This document shows, in pieces, positions 1-6,179 of a stretch of 16,754 nt of DNA. Position 1 is the first letter of the stretch. Every line of letters starts with the position of its first letter. The position numbers and the translations under genes are program-made. This stretch comes from Pseudomonadota bacterium. GTDB taxonomy: Bacteria > Desulfobacterota > Desulfovibrionia > Desulfovibrionales > Desulfovibrionaceae. The stretch lies in NCBI GenBank assembly GCA_023399375.1, contig JAEWPX010000142.1, forward strand, positions 1-16,754. Reading direction: 5' to 3'. Under the pieces are notes generated by a model. The model ran no database searches. It was not told where the DNA came from and saw only the letters and a list, made by a program, of their open reading frames with translations.

Positions 1-1163
1 AGCCACGCCGCCAGGCGGTCGCAGCCGGCGTCGATGTCGGCCTCGTCGCCGCCGCAGGACAGGCGCAGGCTTTGCGCGCCGCCCGGGCCGAAGCTGTCGC
101 CCGGGATGGCGATGACCTGTGCCTCGCGGATCAGGCGCGTGGCCACGTCCATGGGTGCAAGGGGCAGGTCGTAGCGGGCCATGGCGTAGAACGCGCCGGC
201 CGGGCGGTTGAAGCTGACGGCCGGGGCCATGGCGGCGAGGCGCTTGACCAGGCGGTTGCGCCGGGCGGCCAGAGCGGCGACGAAGCCGTCGTAGATGCCC
301 TGGGGGCCGGTCAGCGAGGCCAGGGCGGCGATCTGCGCCGGGGTGGGGGCGCAGATCGCCGCGCAGTCGTGGACCTTGAGCATCTGCGCCATGATCGGCT
401 CCGGGGCGAAGGCGAAGCCGACGCGCCAGCCGGTCAGGGCGTAGCGTTTGGAAAAGCTGCCCACGGCGACCAGCCGCGGCCGCAGTTCCGGCACGCTGGC
501 CAGGGAAAAGGCCGGAGCGTCGTAGGAGAGCGCGTCGTAGGTGTCGTCGCAGATGACGCACAGGTCGTGGCGCAGGGCGATTTCGGCCACGGCCAGGAGG
601 TCTTTTTTCGCGAAGACCGCGCCCGTGGGGTTGTGGGGCGAGTTGATGACGATCGCCCGGGTGCACGGCGTCACGGCCGCGGCCACGGCGTCGGGGTCGA
701 GGCTCCAGTCGTCGCGGCGTAGCGGCACGAAGACCGGCACGCCCTCGGCGAGGAGCACCTGCTCCACGTGGGAGGGGTAGAAGGGCTCGGGCACGATGAC
801 TTCGTCGCCGCGCTCGCACAGGCAGAGGATGGCGCACAAAAGCGCCTCCATGCCGCCGACGGTGATGGCGATCTCGGTTTCCGGGTTGGCCGAAAGGCCT
901 TTTTCGACGGACAGGCGTTCGGCCACGGCCCAGCGCAGTTCGGGCATGCCGGGCTGGAGCGAATACTTGCCTGCGGCCGGGGAGTCGCGCAGCGCGCGGC
1001 ACACGGCCTCGACCACATGGGCCGGGGTGGCGAAGGAGGGCACGCCCTGGCCCAGGGAGACGCAGTCCCCGACGCCTGCGGCGAGCATGGGCATGAGCTT
1101 GGTGGCCGAGATCTTGATGTTGCGGGCGCGGGTGGAAAACGCAGGGGCGTCGACGGGAGCCAT
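1..1163 (-). CDS. PLP-dependent class I/II aminotransferase (C-terminus off window edge)
   Basis: This is a fold-type I aminotransferase that moves an amino group between an amino acid and a 2-oxoacid through pyridoxal phosphate in the cytoplasm. Visible marks are the NSPHNPTG segment around residue 190-197, the SFSKRYALTGW segment with the Schiff-base lysine K239, and a near C-terminal SLRLS with R367, the usual carboxylate-binding arginine. About 387 residues are present with no stop before base 1, so only a few residues of a typical 390-residue enzyme are missing. The ATG at 1163 is preceded by AAAGGA and the protein begins MAPVDAPAFSTRARN. It follows the secreted glutaredoxin gene by about 20 bases on the same strand, so the two are probably cotranscribed. 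The family is certain. The substrate cannot be read from sequence; aspartate or a related amino acid is a guess. Confidence 0.92.
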   Translation of the reverse strand, partial: MAPVDAPAFSTRARNIKISATKLMPMLAAGVGDCVSLGQGVPSFATPAHVVEAVCRALRDSPAAGKYSLQPGMPELRWAVAERLSVEKGLSANPETEIAITVGGMEALLCAILCLCERGDEVIVPEPFYPSHVEQVLLAEGVPVFVPLRRDDWSLDPDAVAAAVTPCTRAIVINSPHNPTGAVFAKKDLLAVAEIALRHDLCVICDDTYDALSYDAPAFSLASVPELRPRLVAVGSFSKRYALTGWRVGFAFAPEPIMAQMLKVHDCAAICAPTPAQIAALASLTGPQGIYDGFVAALAARRNRLVKRLAAMAPAVSFNRPAGAFYAMARYDLPLAPMDVATRLIREAQVIAIPGDSFGPGGAQSLRLSCGGDEADIDAGCDRLAAW

Positions 1164-1183
1164 GGAACCGTCCTTTGCGGAGG

Positions 1184-1549
1184 CTAGTTGCCGAAAACCA
1201 TCTTGGGCTGCGACGAGGCGGCCTTGCCGCCGGCGGCCAGGGCCTTGTCGAATTCGGCCGTGGAAAATCCGGGGATGACGACGTCGCCGATCACGACCAG
1301 CGGGACGCCGCGCACGCCGTATTTCTGGTAGCGCATATTGGCGGCTTGGTCTTTTTCGATGTCGAAAGAGGAATAGGGAACGCCCTTGGCGTCGAAATAG
1401 GCTTTTGTCTTGGAGCAGTAGGGGCACCAGCTGGTGACGAAGATTTCCACCTTGGGCGGACCGGCCAGGGCCGGGGCCTCGAATGCAAGCAAAGCGGCGA
1501 AAAGGACCAGGGCCGGGACAAGGGAACGCGGGAACAATTTGGCGGGCAT
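1184..1549 (-). CDS. Secreted glutaredoxin-family thiol oxidoreductase
   Basis: The 121-residue protein has a signal peptide at residues 1-29 (basic start, hydrophobic run, cleavage near ALA-G) and then a single glutaredoxin domain. The redox motif is C42-P-Y-C45 and the cis-proline stretch is GVRGVPLVVIGD with P83. Glutaredoxins exchange thiols and disulfides; most are cytoplasmic and glutathione-dependent, so an exported copy would act on periplasmic thiols with an unknown reductant. Only a weak GGAT lies 5' of the ATG, but the signal peptide fits this start. It is the first gene of a probable two-gene unit with the downstream aminotransferase. There is no obvious functional link between the two. 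Confidence 0.88.
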   Translation of the reverse strand: MPAKLFPRSLVPALVLFAALLAFEAPALAGPPKVEIFVTSWCPYCSKTKAYFDAKGVPYSSFDIEKDQAANMRYQKYGVRGVPLVVIGDVVIPGFSTAEFDKALAAGGKAASSQPKMVFGN

Positions 1550-1662
1550 GGGGAATCCGGGGGTTGGAAAGTTGCGAATGCCTGGTGGTAGCGGCGGCGG
1601 GGAGCCGCGTCAAGCGGGCGGCGTCTTGCCAGGCCGTGGCGGCGGGTGCTAGGAGGCGCGGC

Positions 1663-2112
1663 ATGCCGGGTTTCAAGACGCACATTGCCGGCGCGGCGGC
1701 GGTCACCGCCGGGGCTCTGGCCGGCACGTCGTGGCTCGGCCTCTACCGCCCCGGATTCGAGACCATGGTCTGCCTCGGGCTTTTTTCCGTCCTGGGGGGC
1801 CTTTTCCCTGACGTGGACACGGACTCCAAGGGACGGCGCTTTTTCTACGGCGCGGCCCTGGTGGTGGACGGCATCCTCATCTTTCGGCAGCAATACCGTT
1901 ACGCGTCGGTACTGGGGTTTTGCGCCCTGCTGCCGGCCATCGGCTCCCACCGGGGCTGGACCCATTCATGGTGGGCGGCGCTGCTCATCCCCTGTTCCGT
2001 ACTGCTCGCGCCGATGCTCTTGCTCGGCCTGCCCTGGAAGCCCTTCTTTCCGTACTACCTGGCCACGGTGCTCGGGTATTTTTCCCACCTGTTGCTGGAC
2101 CGCAAATTTTGA
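1663..2112 (+). CDS. YdjM-type (DUF457-like) membrane-bound putative metal-dependent hydrolase
   Basis: This 149-residue integral membrane protein resembles the YdjM/DUF457 family, which is annotated as LexA-regulated membrane hydrolase in enterobacteria but has no proven reaction. The family pattern of histidines and acidic residues at membrane edges is present: H7 in KTHIAG, D50/D52/D54 in FPDVDTDSKG, H96 and H101 in GSHRGWTHS, and H142/D146 in GYFSHLLLD. Three to four hydrophobic segments lie between them. A perfect AGGAGG at 1651-1656 fixes the ATG at 1663. It is transcribed alone and is divergent from the glutaredoxin gene. The AT-rich palindrome at 2142-2169 lies 30 bases past its stop. 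Family assignment is good; function is inferred from the metal-ligand-like residues only. Confidence 0.8.
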   Translation: MPGFKTHIAGAAAVTAGALAGTSWLGLYRPGFETMVCLGLFSVLGGLFPDVDTDSKGRRFFYGAALVVDGILIFRQQYRYASVLGFCALLPAIGSHRGWTHSWWAALLIPCSVLLAPMLLLGLPWKPFFPYYLATVLGYFSHLLLDRKF

Positions 2113-2141
2113 TCCGCCGCCGCGTCCCGCGTGGTGCGATC

Positions 2142-2169
2142 CTTAAAAAATACGGCCGTATTTTTTAAG
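2142..2169. repeat. AT-rich 28-bp perfect palindrome, copy 1 of a dispersed element
   Basis: The arms are CTTAAAAAATAC (2142-2153) and GTATTTTTTAAG (2158-2169) around the tetraloop GGCC; the whole 28 bases are self-complementary. It sits between two convergent genes, the YdjM-type gene and the solute-binding gene. The A6/T6 flanks would allow a bidirectional terminator, but the stem is unusually AT-rich and weak for a GC-rich genome. The same two arms recur at 13449-13476 with a different loop. Similarity seems to continue downstream to about 2230, where a second inverted repeat lies: GTCCTCGAA 2192-2200 with TTCGAGGGC 2217-2225. Confidence 0.85.
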
Positions 2170-2231
2170 AAAAGAACTATTCAAAGAGGTTGTCCTCGAA
2201 AGGAACATCGGCTTGCTTCGAGGGCACGGCA

Positions 2232-3017
2232 CTAGTGGCGCATGGCCGCGAGCTGCCGTCCGCGCTGCGCGGCTTCCCCCATGAATTCGCCGATGGCGGC
2301 GTCGAGGCGCGCCAGGACCTCCGGAGAAACGCTTCCGTCGCACATGACGTAGCGGAGGTTGCCGGTCGGTGCGTCCGCCAGGGAGCACAGGCGCGTCGCC
2401 GCGGCGAGGCCCGCGTCCTGTCCCGTGCGCCAGGAGTACTCCTCGGGTTCGATGAGCACCGCGTCCAGCCGGCCGATGGCCAGCAGGGGGAGCATCTGGG
2501 CGGGGTCGGACAGGCGGTGGAGGCGTCCTTCGGGCAGGGCGGCCAGGAGCGCGTCGGCCTGGGGACCGTAGGAGAAACCGTTGCGCAACCCCCAGTGCGG
2601 TTTCGCGGCCAGGAGATCGGCCAGGGTGGCTTTGTCCGGGCACGTGCCCGCGCTTACGGCCACGGCCAGGGGACGGTTGCGATAGATGGGAGCGCTGAAG
2701 CGCGCGAACGACTCGCGGTCCGGGGTTTTGAACCAGCCCACGGCGCAGGCATCGATGTCGCGGGCGAGAAAGGTGGAAAGCACGCGCCCGGGCGGCATTT
2801 CCTCCATGCTGTACGGTATGCGCGCCCGCTCCAGAAAGGCCAGGGTGTTGTCGAGCAAAAAGCCGCCGTCCGGACGGCCGTCCTTCAGGCGGTAAAACGG
2901 CGGCCTGTCGAAGACGAGAAGCGTGAGCGTCGATCCGTCCGCCGCGCCCGCGCCGCGCGACAGACCGCAAAGGATGGCGAGCGCCGCGCAAACGCCATGG
3001 AAAAGACATTTCCACAT
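2232..3017 (-). CDS. Periplasmic solute-binding-like protein (SBP_bac_3 type)
   Basis: This 261-residue exported protein has a signal peptide at residues 1-25 (MWKCLFHGVC start, cleavage near GAGA-AD). The mature part resembles family 3 extracellular solute-binding proteins: it opens with TLTLLVFDRPPFY, then GGFLLDNTLAFLERARIP, and later the lobe-hinge-like segments IDACAVGWFKTPDRE and RLDAVLIEPEEY. No permease or ATPase gene adjoins it. It could therefore be an orphan binding protein that feeds a distant transporter or a sensor, like the many orphan family-3 proteins in Desulfovibrio-type bacteria. GGGGAGGGG lies just 5' of the ATG at 3017, so I prefer this start to an in-frame ATG at 3110, which would put extra residues before the signal peptide. 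The ligand is unknown. It is divergent from cheV across a 203-base gap. Confidence 0.75.
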   Translation of the reverse strand: MWKCLFHGVCAALAILCGLSRGAGAADGSTLTLLVFDRPPFYRLKDGRPDGGFLLDNTLAFLERARIPYSMEEMPPGRVLSTFLARDIDACAVGWFKTPDRESFARFSAPIYRNRPLAVAVSAGTCPDKATLADLLAAKPHWGLRNGFSYGPQADALLAALPEGRLHRLSDPAQMLPLLAIGRLDAVLIEPEEYSWRTGQDAGLAAATRLCSLADAPTGNLRYVMCDGSVSPEVLARLDAAIGEFMGEAAQRGRQLAAMRH

Positions 3018-3085
3018 GACGCCCCTCCCCGGAATAATGGAGGAAAGATGTTTCCGCATCGCGCACAATGCCTCTTTACTCTCCA

Positions 3086-3109
3086 TGACGCCATGTGAAT
3101 GCGGCGTCA
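3086..3109. promoter_or_regulatory. Inverted repeat in the divergent solute-binding/cheV promoter region
   Basis: Arms TGACGCC (3086-3092) and GGCGTCA (3103-3109) are separated by 10 bases, in the 203-base gap between two divergent genes. Spacing and symmetry suit a dimeric regulator site or a small hairpin. No regulator or clear -35/-10 pair could be assigned, and 7-bp arms can arise by chance in GC-rich DNA. The rest of the gap (3018-3220) holds nothing else that I can name. Confidence 0.3.
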
Positions 3110-3220
3110 AATGGAAATCGACGAACGCGGCCTTGCCTTTTGGGGCGGCGACGGAATAGAGTGTTTACGCGTCGTCCCCAGATGCCCCCTTTCCCGTTAT
3201 CCCTGCGGAGCCCCGGCACC

Positions 3221-4201
3221 ATGAGCAACACGAACATCCTTCTCGAATCCGGCACCAACGAACTGGAAATCGTCGAATTCTATCTCGAGGAGCCGTTGCC
3301 TTCCGGCAAGACGTACGTGGGCTATTACGGCGTCAACGTCGCCAAGGTCCTGGAGATCATCCGGCTGCCGAAAGTCACGGAAATGCCGCAGACGCCGCAT
3401 CCCTGCGTGCTTGGCACCTTCAATTTGCGCGACAAGGTGGTGCCGTTGGTCGATCTGAGCATCTGGCTCGGCAAGGACCGCTCGGACAACCCCTCTGACA
3501 AGGTGGTTGTGACGGAGTTCAACCGGGTGGTCAGCGCGTTTCGCGTCTCCGGCGTCACGCGCATCCACCGGCTCAGCTGGGAGCAGATCGAGCCGCCGAG
3601 CATCCAGGTCCAGACCTATTCCGGCAATTCCGTCACGGGCGTGGTCCGACTGGAAACGCGGGTGGTCTTCATCCTCGACATGGAAAAGATCGTGGCCGAA
3701 CTCAACCCGGGTCTGGCCCTCAAGGAACTCGACGAGGAGGTTTTCGTCGAGCGCCGCAAGGACCTGCCCGACAAGGACATGACCTTCAAGGCGCTCATCG
3801 CCGACGACTCCACCACCATCCGCCGCATGATCGGCACGTCCCTGGAGAAGGCCGGATTCGAGGTCACGCGCACGATAAACGGCCGCATCGCCTGGGACCA
3901 GCTCACGGAGTGGAAGGAGGCCGCGACCAAGGAAGGGCGGCCCATCACGGATTTCGTGCACATCCTGGTTTCGGACATCGAAATGCCGGCCATGGACGGA
4001 CACAGCCTCACGCGCAAAGTCAAGGAGGATCCGGTGCTGAGGCAGCTGCCGGTGATCCTTTTCTCCTCGCTCATCACCGACAGCCTGCGCCACAAGGGCG
4101 AGGCCGTGGGCGCGGACGACCAGATCTCCAAGCCCGAGATGCTGCAACTGGCCGAGCGGGCCCGGGCGTTGGCCTGGGAGCGCCTGGCCGCCGCCGTCTG
4201 A
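3221..4201 (+). CDS. cheV: Chemotaxis protein CheV (CheW domain plus receiver domain)
   Basis: The protein has 326 residues. Residues 15-170 form a CheW-like coupling domain (GVNVAKVLEIIRLPKV, then GTFNLRDKVVPLVDLSIWLG), which links chemoreceptors to CheA. Residues 188-320 form a phosphoacceptor receiver domain with acidic pair D195/D196, phosphoacceptor D252 in VSDIEMPAMDG, a serine pair S282/S283 at the Ser/Thr switch position, and K304 in the ISKPE motif. This is the standard CheV order and length. Phosphorylation of CheV is thought to tune receptor adaptation. GCGGAG precedes the ATG at 3221; an upstream in-frame extension has no better ribosome site. The gene stands alone, with no other che gene in view, and faces the amidase gene with only six bases between stop codons. 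Confidence 0.93.
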   Translation: MSNTNILLESGTNELEIVEFYLEEPLPSGKTYVGYYGVNVAKVLEIIRLPKVTEMPQTPHPCVLGTFNLRDKVVPLVDLSIWLGKDRSDNPSDKVVVTEFNRVVSAFRVSGVTRIHRLSWEQIEPPSIQVQTYSGNSVTGVVRLETRVVFILDMEKIVAELNPGLALKELDEEVFVERRKDLPDKDMTFKALIADDSTTIRRMIGTSLEKAGFEVTRTINGRIAWDQLTEWKEAATKEGRPITDFVHILVSDIEMPAMDGHSLTRKVKEDPVLRQLPVILFSSLITDSLRHKGEAVGADDQISKPEMLQLAERARALAWERLAAAV

Positions 4202-4207
4202 GCCGCT

Positions 4208-4969
4208 CTAGCGCCCCTTTTCCCCCTCGCACCAGACCGCAACCGCCCGGGCAATGGCCCGGGCGGTTTTTTGTCGCCGCTGCGGCCCGGACAGGGCGAG
4301 TTCCTCGTCCCGGTTGACGATGACCCCGGCTTCGACCAGCACGGCGGGCATATGCGCGCCGGCGAGCACCGCCAGTCCGTCGTAGCGGTAGACGCCCACG
4401 GCGTCGTCCACGAGCTCCCGGCGTTCGCCCGGGAGGTCGGCGGCGTGGTGGCGGGTGAAGGCGAGCCCGGCTTCGGTCAGCTCCCGGCCGATTTCCTTGG
4501 CCAGGGCCAGACTCCGGCCCGCGAAGGGGTTTCGCCGGGAAAAAAAGAGCGAATACCCGGCGTAGCGGTCGCAGTAGCGCCGCGTGCGGCCGTCCACGCT
4601 CCAGGTTTCCAGGAACTGCGGCTGGACCGCGTCGTGATGGATAGAAAGGAGCAGGTCCGCCCTGGCGGTATTGGCCCTAGCCGCGCGCGCCGCGGGCGGC
4701 AGGTCGACGCCCTTGGGGTCGAGGAGGAAGGCCTTGGCAAAGCCGGCGGCACCGAGCGCCGCGACCACGTCCTTGGCCAGGCGCAGGTTGAAGTCGTATT
4801 CGGGCACGCCACGGGCGCTGGTCGCGCCGGGGACGTTCGGCCCGTGCCCGGCGTCCACGGCGATGGCCAGGGTCGCCTTGGCGCAGGAAGGCCCGGCCGC
4901 ATCCGCCGCCGGGGGGGCGGATGCGGCCAGGAGAAGGAGCGTGAGCAGGGCGGCGAGAACCGGGCGCAT
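4208..4969 (-). CDS. N-acetylmuramoyl-L-alanine amidase (Amidase_3), exported
   Basis: This 253-residue enzyme cleaves the bond between N-acetylmuramic acid and L-alanine in peptidoglycan, in the periplasm. Residues 1-24 are a signal peptide (long Leu/Ala core, cleavage near ADA). The zinc-dependent Amidase_3 signature is complete: H42 in VDAGHG, E57 in the EYDFNL helix, H111 in LLSIHHDA, and catalytic E213 in VLVEAGVIVNRDEE. There is no cell-wall-binding repeat or AMIN domain, so it is a minimal catalytic form. GGGAGAGGA precedes the ATG at 4969; an in-frame ATG at 4993 lacks such a site. It is the last gene of the minus-strand envelope cluster, 26 bases after the three-helix membrane protein. 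Its last 20 or so codons double as the cheV terminator. Confidence 0.92.
   Translation of the reverse strand: MRPVLAALLTLLLLAASAPPAADAAGPSCAKATLAIAVDAGHGPNVPGATSARGVPEYDFNLRLAKDVVAALGAAGFAKAFLLDPKGVDLPPAARAARANTARADLLLSIHHDAVQPQFLETWSVDGRTRRYCDRYAGYSLFFSRRNPFAGRSLALAKEIGRELTEAGLAFTRHHAADLPGERRELVDDAVGVYRYDGLAVLAGAHMPAVLVEAGVIVNRDEELALSGPQRRQKTARAIARAVAVWCEGEKGR
4241..4272 (+). terminator. Intrinsic terminator of cheV, embedded in the convergent amidase coding sequence
   Basis: Arms AACCGCCCGGGC (4241-4252) and GCCCGGGCGGTT (4257-4268) form a 12-bp stem with loop AATG, followed by an unbroken T run that ends at 4272. It lies 40 bases past the cheV stop. It works only for plus-strand transcripts because the minus-strand side of the hairpin has no T run. 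The same bases encode, on the minus strand, the amidase residues around KTARAIARAVAV near its C-terminus. Confidence 0.85.
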
Positions 4970-4995
4970 GACGGGTCCTCTCCCGCAAGCCATGG

Positions 4996-5727
4996 TCAGG
5001 CCAGCTTGCCGGCGTCCTTGAGGGCGGACTTGAGCCCGCTTTCCTGGAGGTCCTGGGGCGCGGTGAGGAGCTGGTGCAGGAATTCGGCCGTATTTTCCGA
5101 AAGCCAGGCGTCCTTGTCCAGGGTCTCGATCAGGCGCAGACGTTCGGCGCGTTTGTCCGCGGGCTGGGACTTGTCGGCGTCCAGGCGGTGCTTGAGGAAG
5201 TGCACGAAGAGGTTTGCGCCGAAAATCGAGGTCTTGGGGTCGAGGTTCACGAACACCCGGTGCAGGTCGTCGCGGGTGCGCTCGGCGGCGATGCCGCGCA
5301 GAAAGCGCCAGGGAGCCGTGCCGCTGGTCAGGGAGGCCCAGAAGTAGCGCAGCTTGTAGAAGCGCCGGCCGGTGGAGAAGGCCTGCTCCAGGTCCGTGCC
5401 CGTGCAGATGCCGTCCACGCAGCTGCGCAGCGCGCGGCGATAGGGCAGTTCTATGGCGGCCAGGACGACCTGCCATAACAGATAGAGGTTGATCAGCGTC
5501 ATGATGAGGATGCTGCTGTTGCGCAGCGTCGGATTGACGTCGCTGGCCCAGTTGAGGAACAGGTAGATGAAGATGAAGAGCAGCACGGCGTAGCGCAGCA
5601 CATTGGCGAGCACGTGGCCGAGGGACCCCATCTTCCATTGCAGCCGCAGCAGCAGGGCGATGAAGAGGAGAAATATGACGGTCTGGAAGTAGATGCTCAT
5701 GTCCATTTTCGCCAACTGATCGAGCAT
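4996..5727 (-). CDS. Conserved hypothetical membrane protein, three N-terminal helices
   Basis: I do not recognise this 243-residue protein. Hydrophobic segments at about residues 12-29, 43-62 and 72-92 form a three-helix membrane domain. The remaining 150 residues are soluble and charged, with a likely helical region (residues 100-243) containing SCVDGICTGTDLEQA and ending KSALKDAGKLA. No catalytic motif stands out. CGAGGAG lies 5' of the ATG at 5727. It sits directly upstream of the amidase and downstream of the thiamine-binding-family gene and PBP1C, so a role as a membrane partner in peptidoglycan work is possible but is inference from position only. The 143-base gap upstream (5728-5870) is GC-rich with weak inverted repeats and no clear promoter. 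Confidence 0.8.
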   Translation of the reverse strand: MLDQLAKMDMSIYFQTVIFLLFIALLLRLQWKMGSLGHVLANVLRYAVLLFIFIYLFLNWASDVNPTLRNSSILIMTLINLYLLWQVVLAAIELPYRRALRSCVDGICTGTDLEQAFSTGRRFYKLRYFWASLTSGTAPWRFLRGIAAERTRDDLHRVFVNLDPKTSIFGANLFVHFLKHRLDADKSQPADKRAERLRLIETLDKDAWLSENTAEFLHQLLTAPQDLQESGLKSALKDAGKLA

Positions 5728-5870
5728 GACTCACTCCTCGGAGGTTGCGTGGTAAGTGGGGGCGCGCGCCGGCGGGAGCGCCACCGGCCGGGCTGCGGCT
5801 GTCACATGTCGCTTCCGTGTAACGCCGCCGGGGGACCTTGGCAACGGTCGCGGCCCGGTCGCGACGGGTT

Positions 5871-6164
5871 CTACTGTTTTTCCTCCACGGCGCGGACCTT
5901 GGCCGCCAGCCGGCCGGACGGGCCGTCGCGCAGGTCCACCCGGATGACCACGTGGATGCGATGGCAGTCCACGGCCAGCGCGTCCTTGCAGCGGGTGACG
6001 AGGGCCATGACCTCGTCCCATTCCCCTTCCACGCTCGTGGACATGGGGGAAAAAACGTAGGGCAGCCCGCTTTCCTTGATGATGCGCACGGCCCTGGCCA
6101 CGTACTCCGAAAGGCTGTCGCCCTTGTCCAGCGGAAAGATGGAGAAATCCAAAACGGCGCTCAC
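5871..6164 (-). CDS. Small thiamine-binding-family protein (MTH1187/YkoF-like)
   Basis: This 97-residue cytoplasmic protein belongs to the MTH1187/YqgV (Thiamine_BP) family, a ferredoxin-like fold that forms tetramers; some relatives bind thiamine. Family marks are the opening VLDFSIFPLDKGDSLSEYV, the VRIIKESGLPYVFSPMSTSV strand-turn and EGEWDEVMALVTRC. The start is a GTG at 6164, supported by AGGAGG about nine bases upstream, so the gene depends on a non-ATG start. It begins 15 bases after the pbpC stop codon, which suggests cotranscription. Its presence among cell-wall genes is not explained by thiamine binding. Family assignment is good; the ligand is unproven. Confidence 0.87.
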   Translation of the reverse strand: MSAVLDFSIFPLDKGDSLSEYVARAVRIIKESGLPYVFSPMSTSVEGEWDEVMALVTRCKDALAVDCHRIHVVIRVDLRDGPSGRLAAKVRAVEEKQ

Positions 6165-6179
6165 GAGGGTCCTCCTTGT

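Noticed and set aside
72..722. Long plus-strand open frame of 216 codons opposite the aminotransferase
   Set aside because: It is antisense to a protein with full PLP motifs, is rich in Gly/Arg/Ala/Val as expected from a GC-rich opposite strand, and has no family motif.
2143..3066. Minus-strand open frame of 307 codons overlapping the solute-binding gene
   Set aside because: The translation is Arg/Pro/Gly-rich and its end is formed only by the AT-rich palindrome. The overlapping frame has a signal peptide and binding-protein features.
5847..5865. GTCGCG/CGCGAC inverted repeat after the thiamine-binding-family gene as a terminator
   Set aside because: The arms are only six bases and no T run follows on the minus strand. 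Short GC dyads are frequent by chance here.
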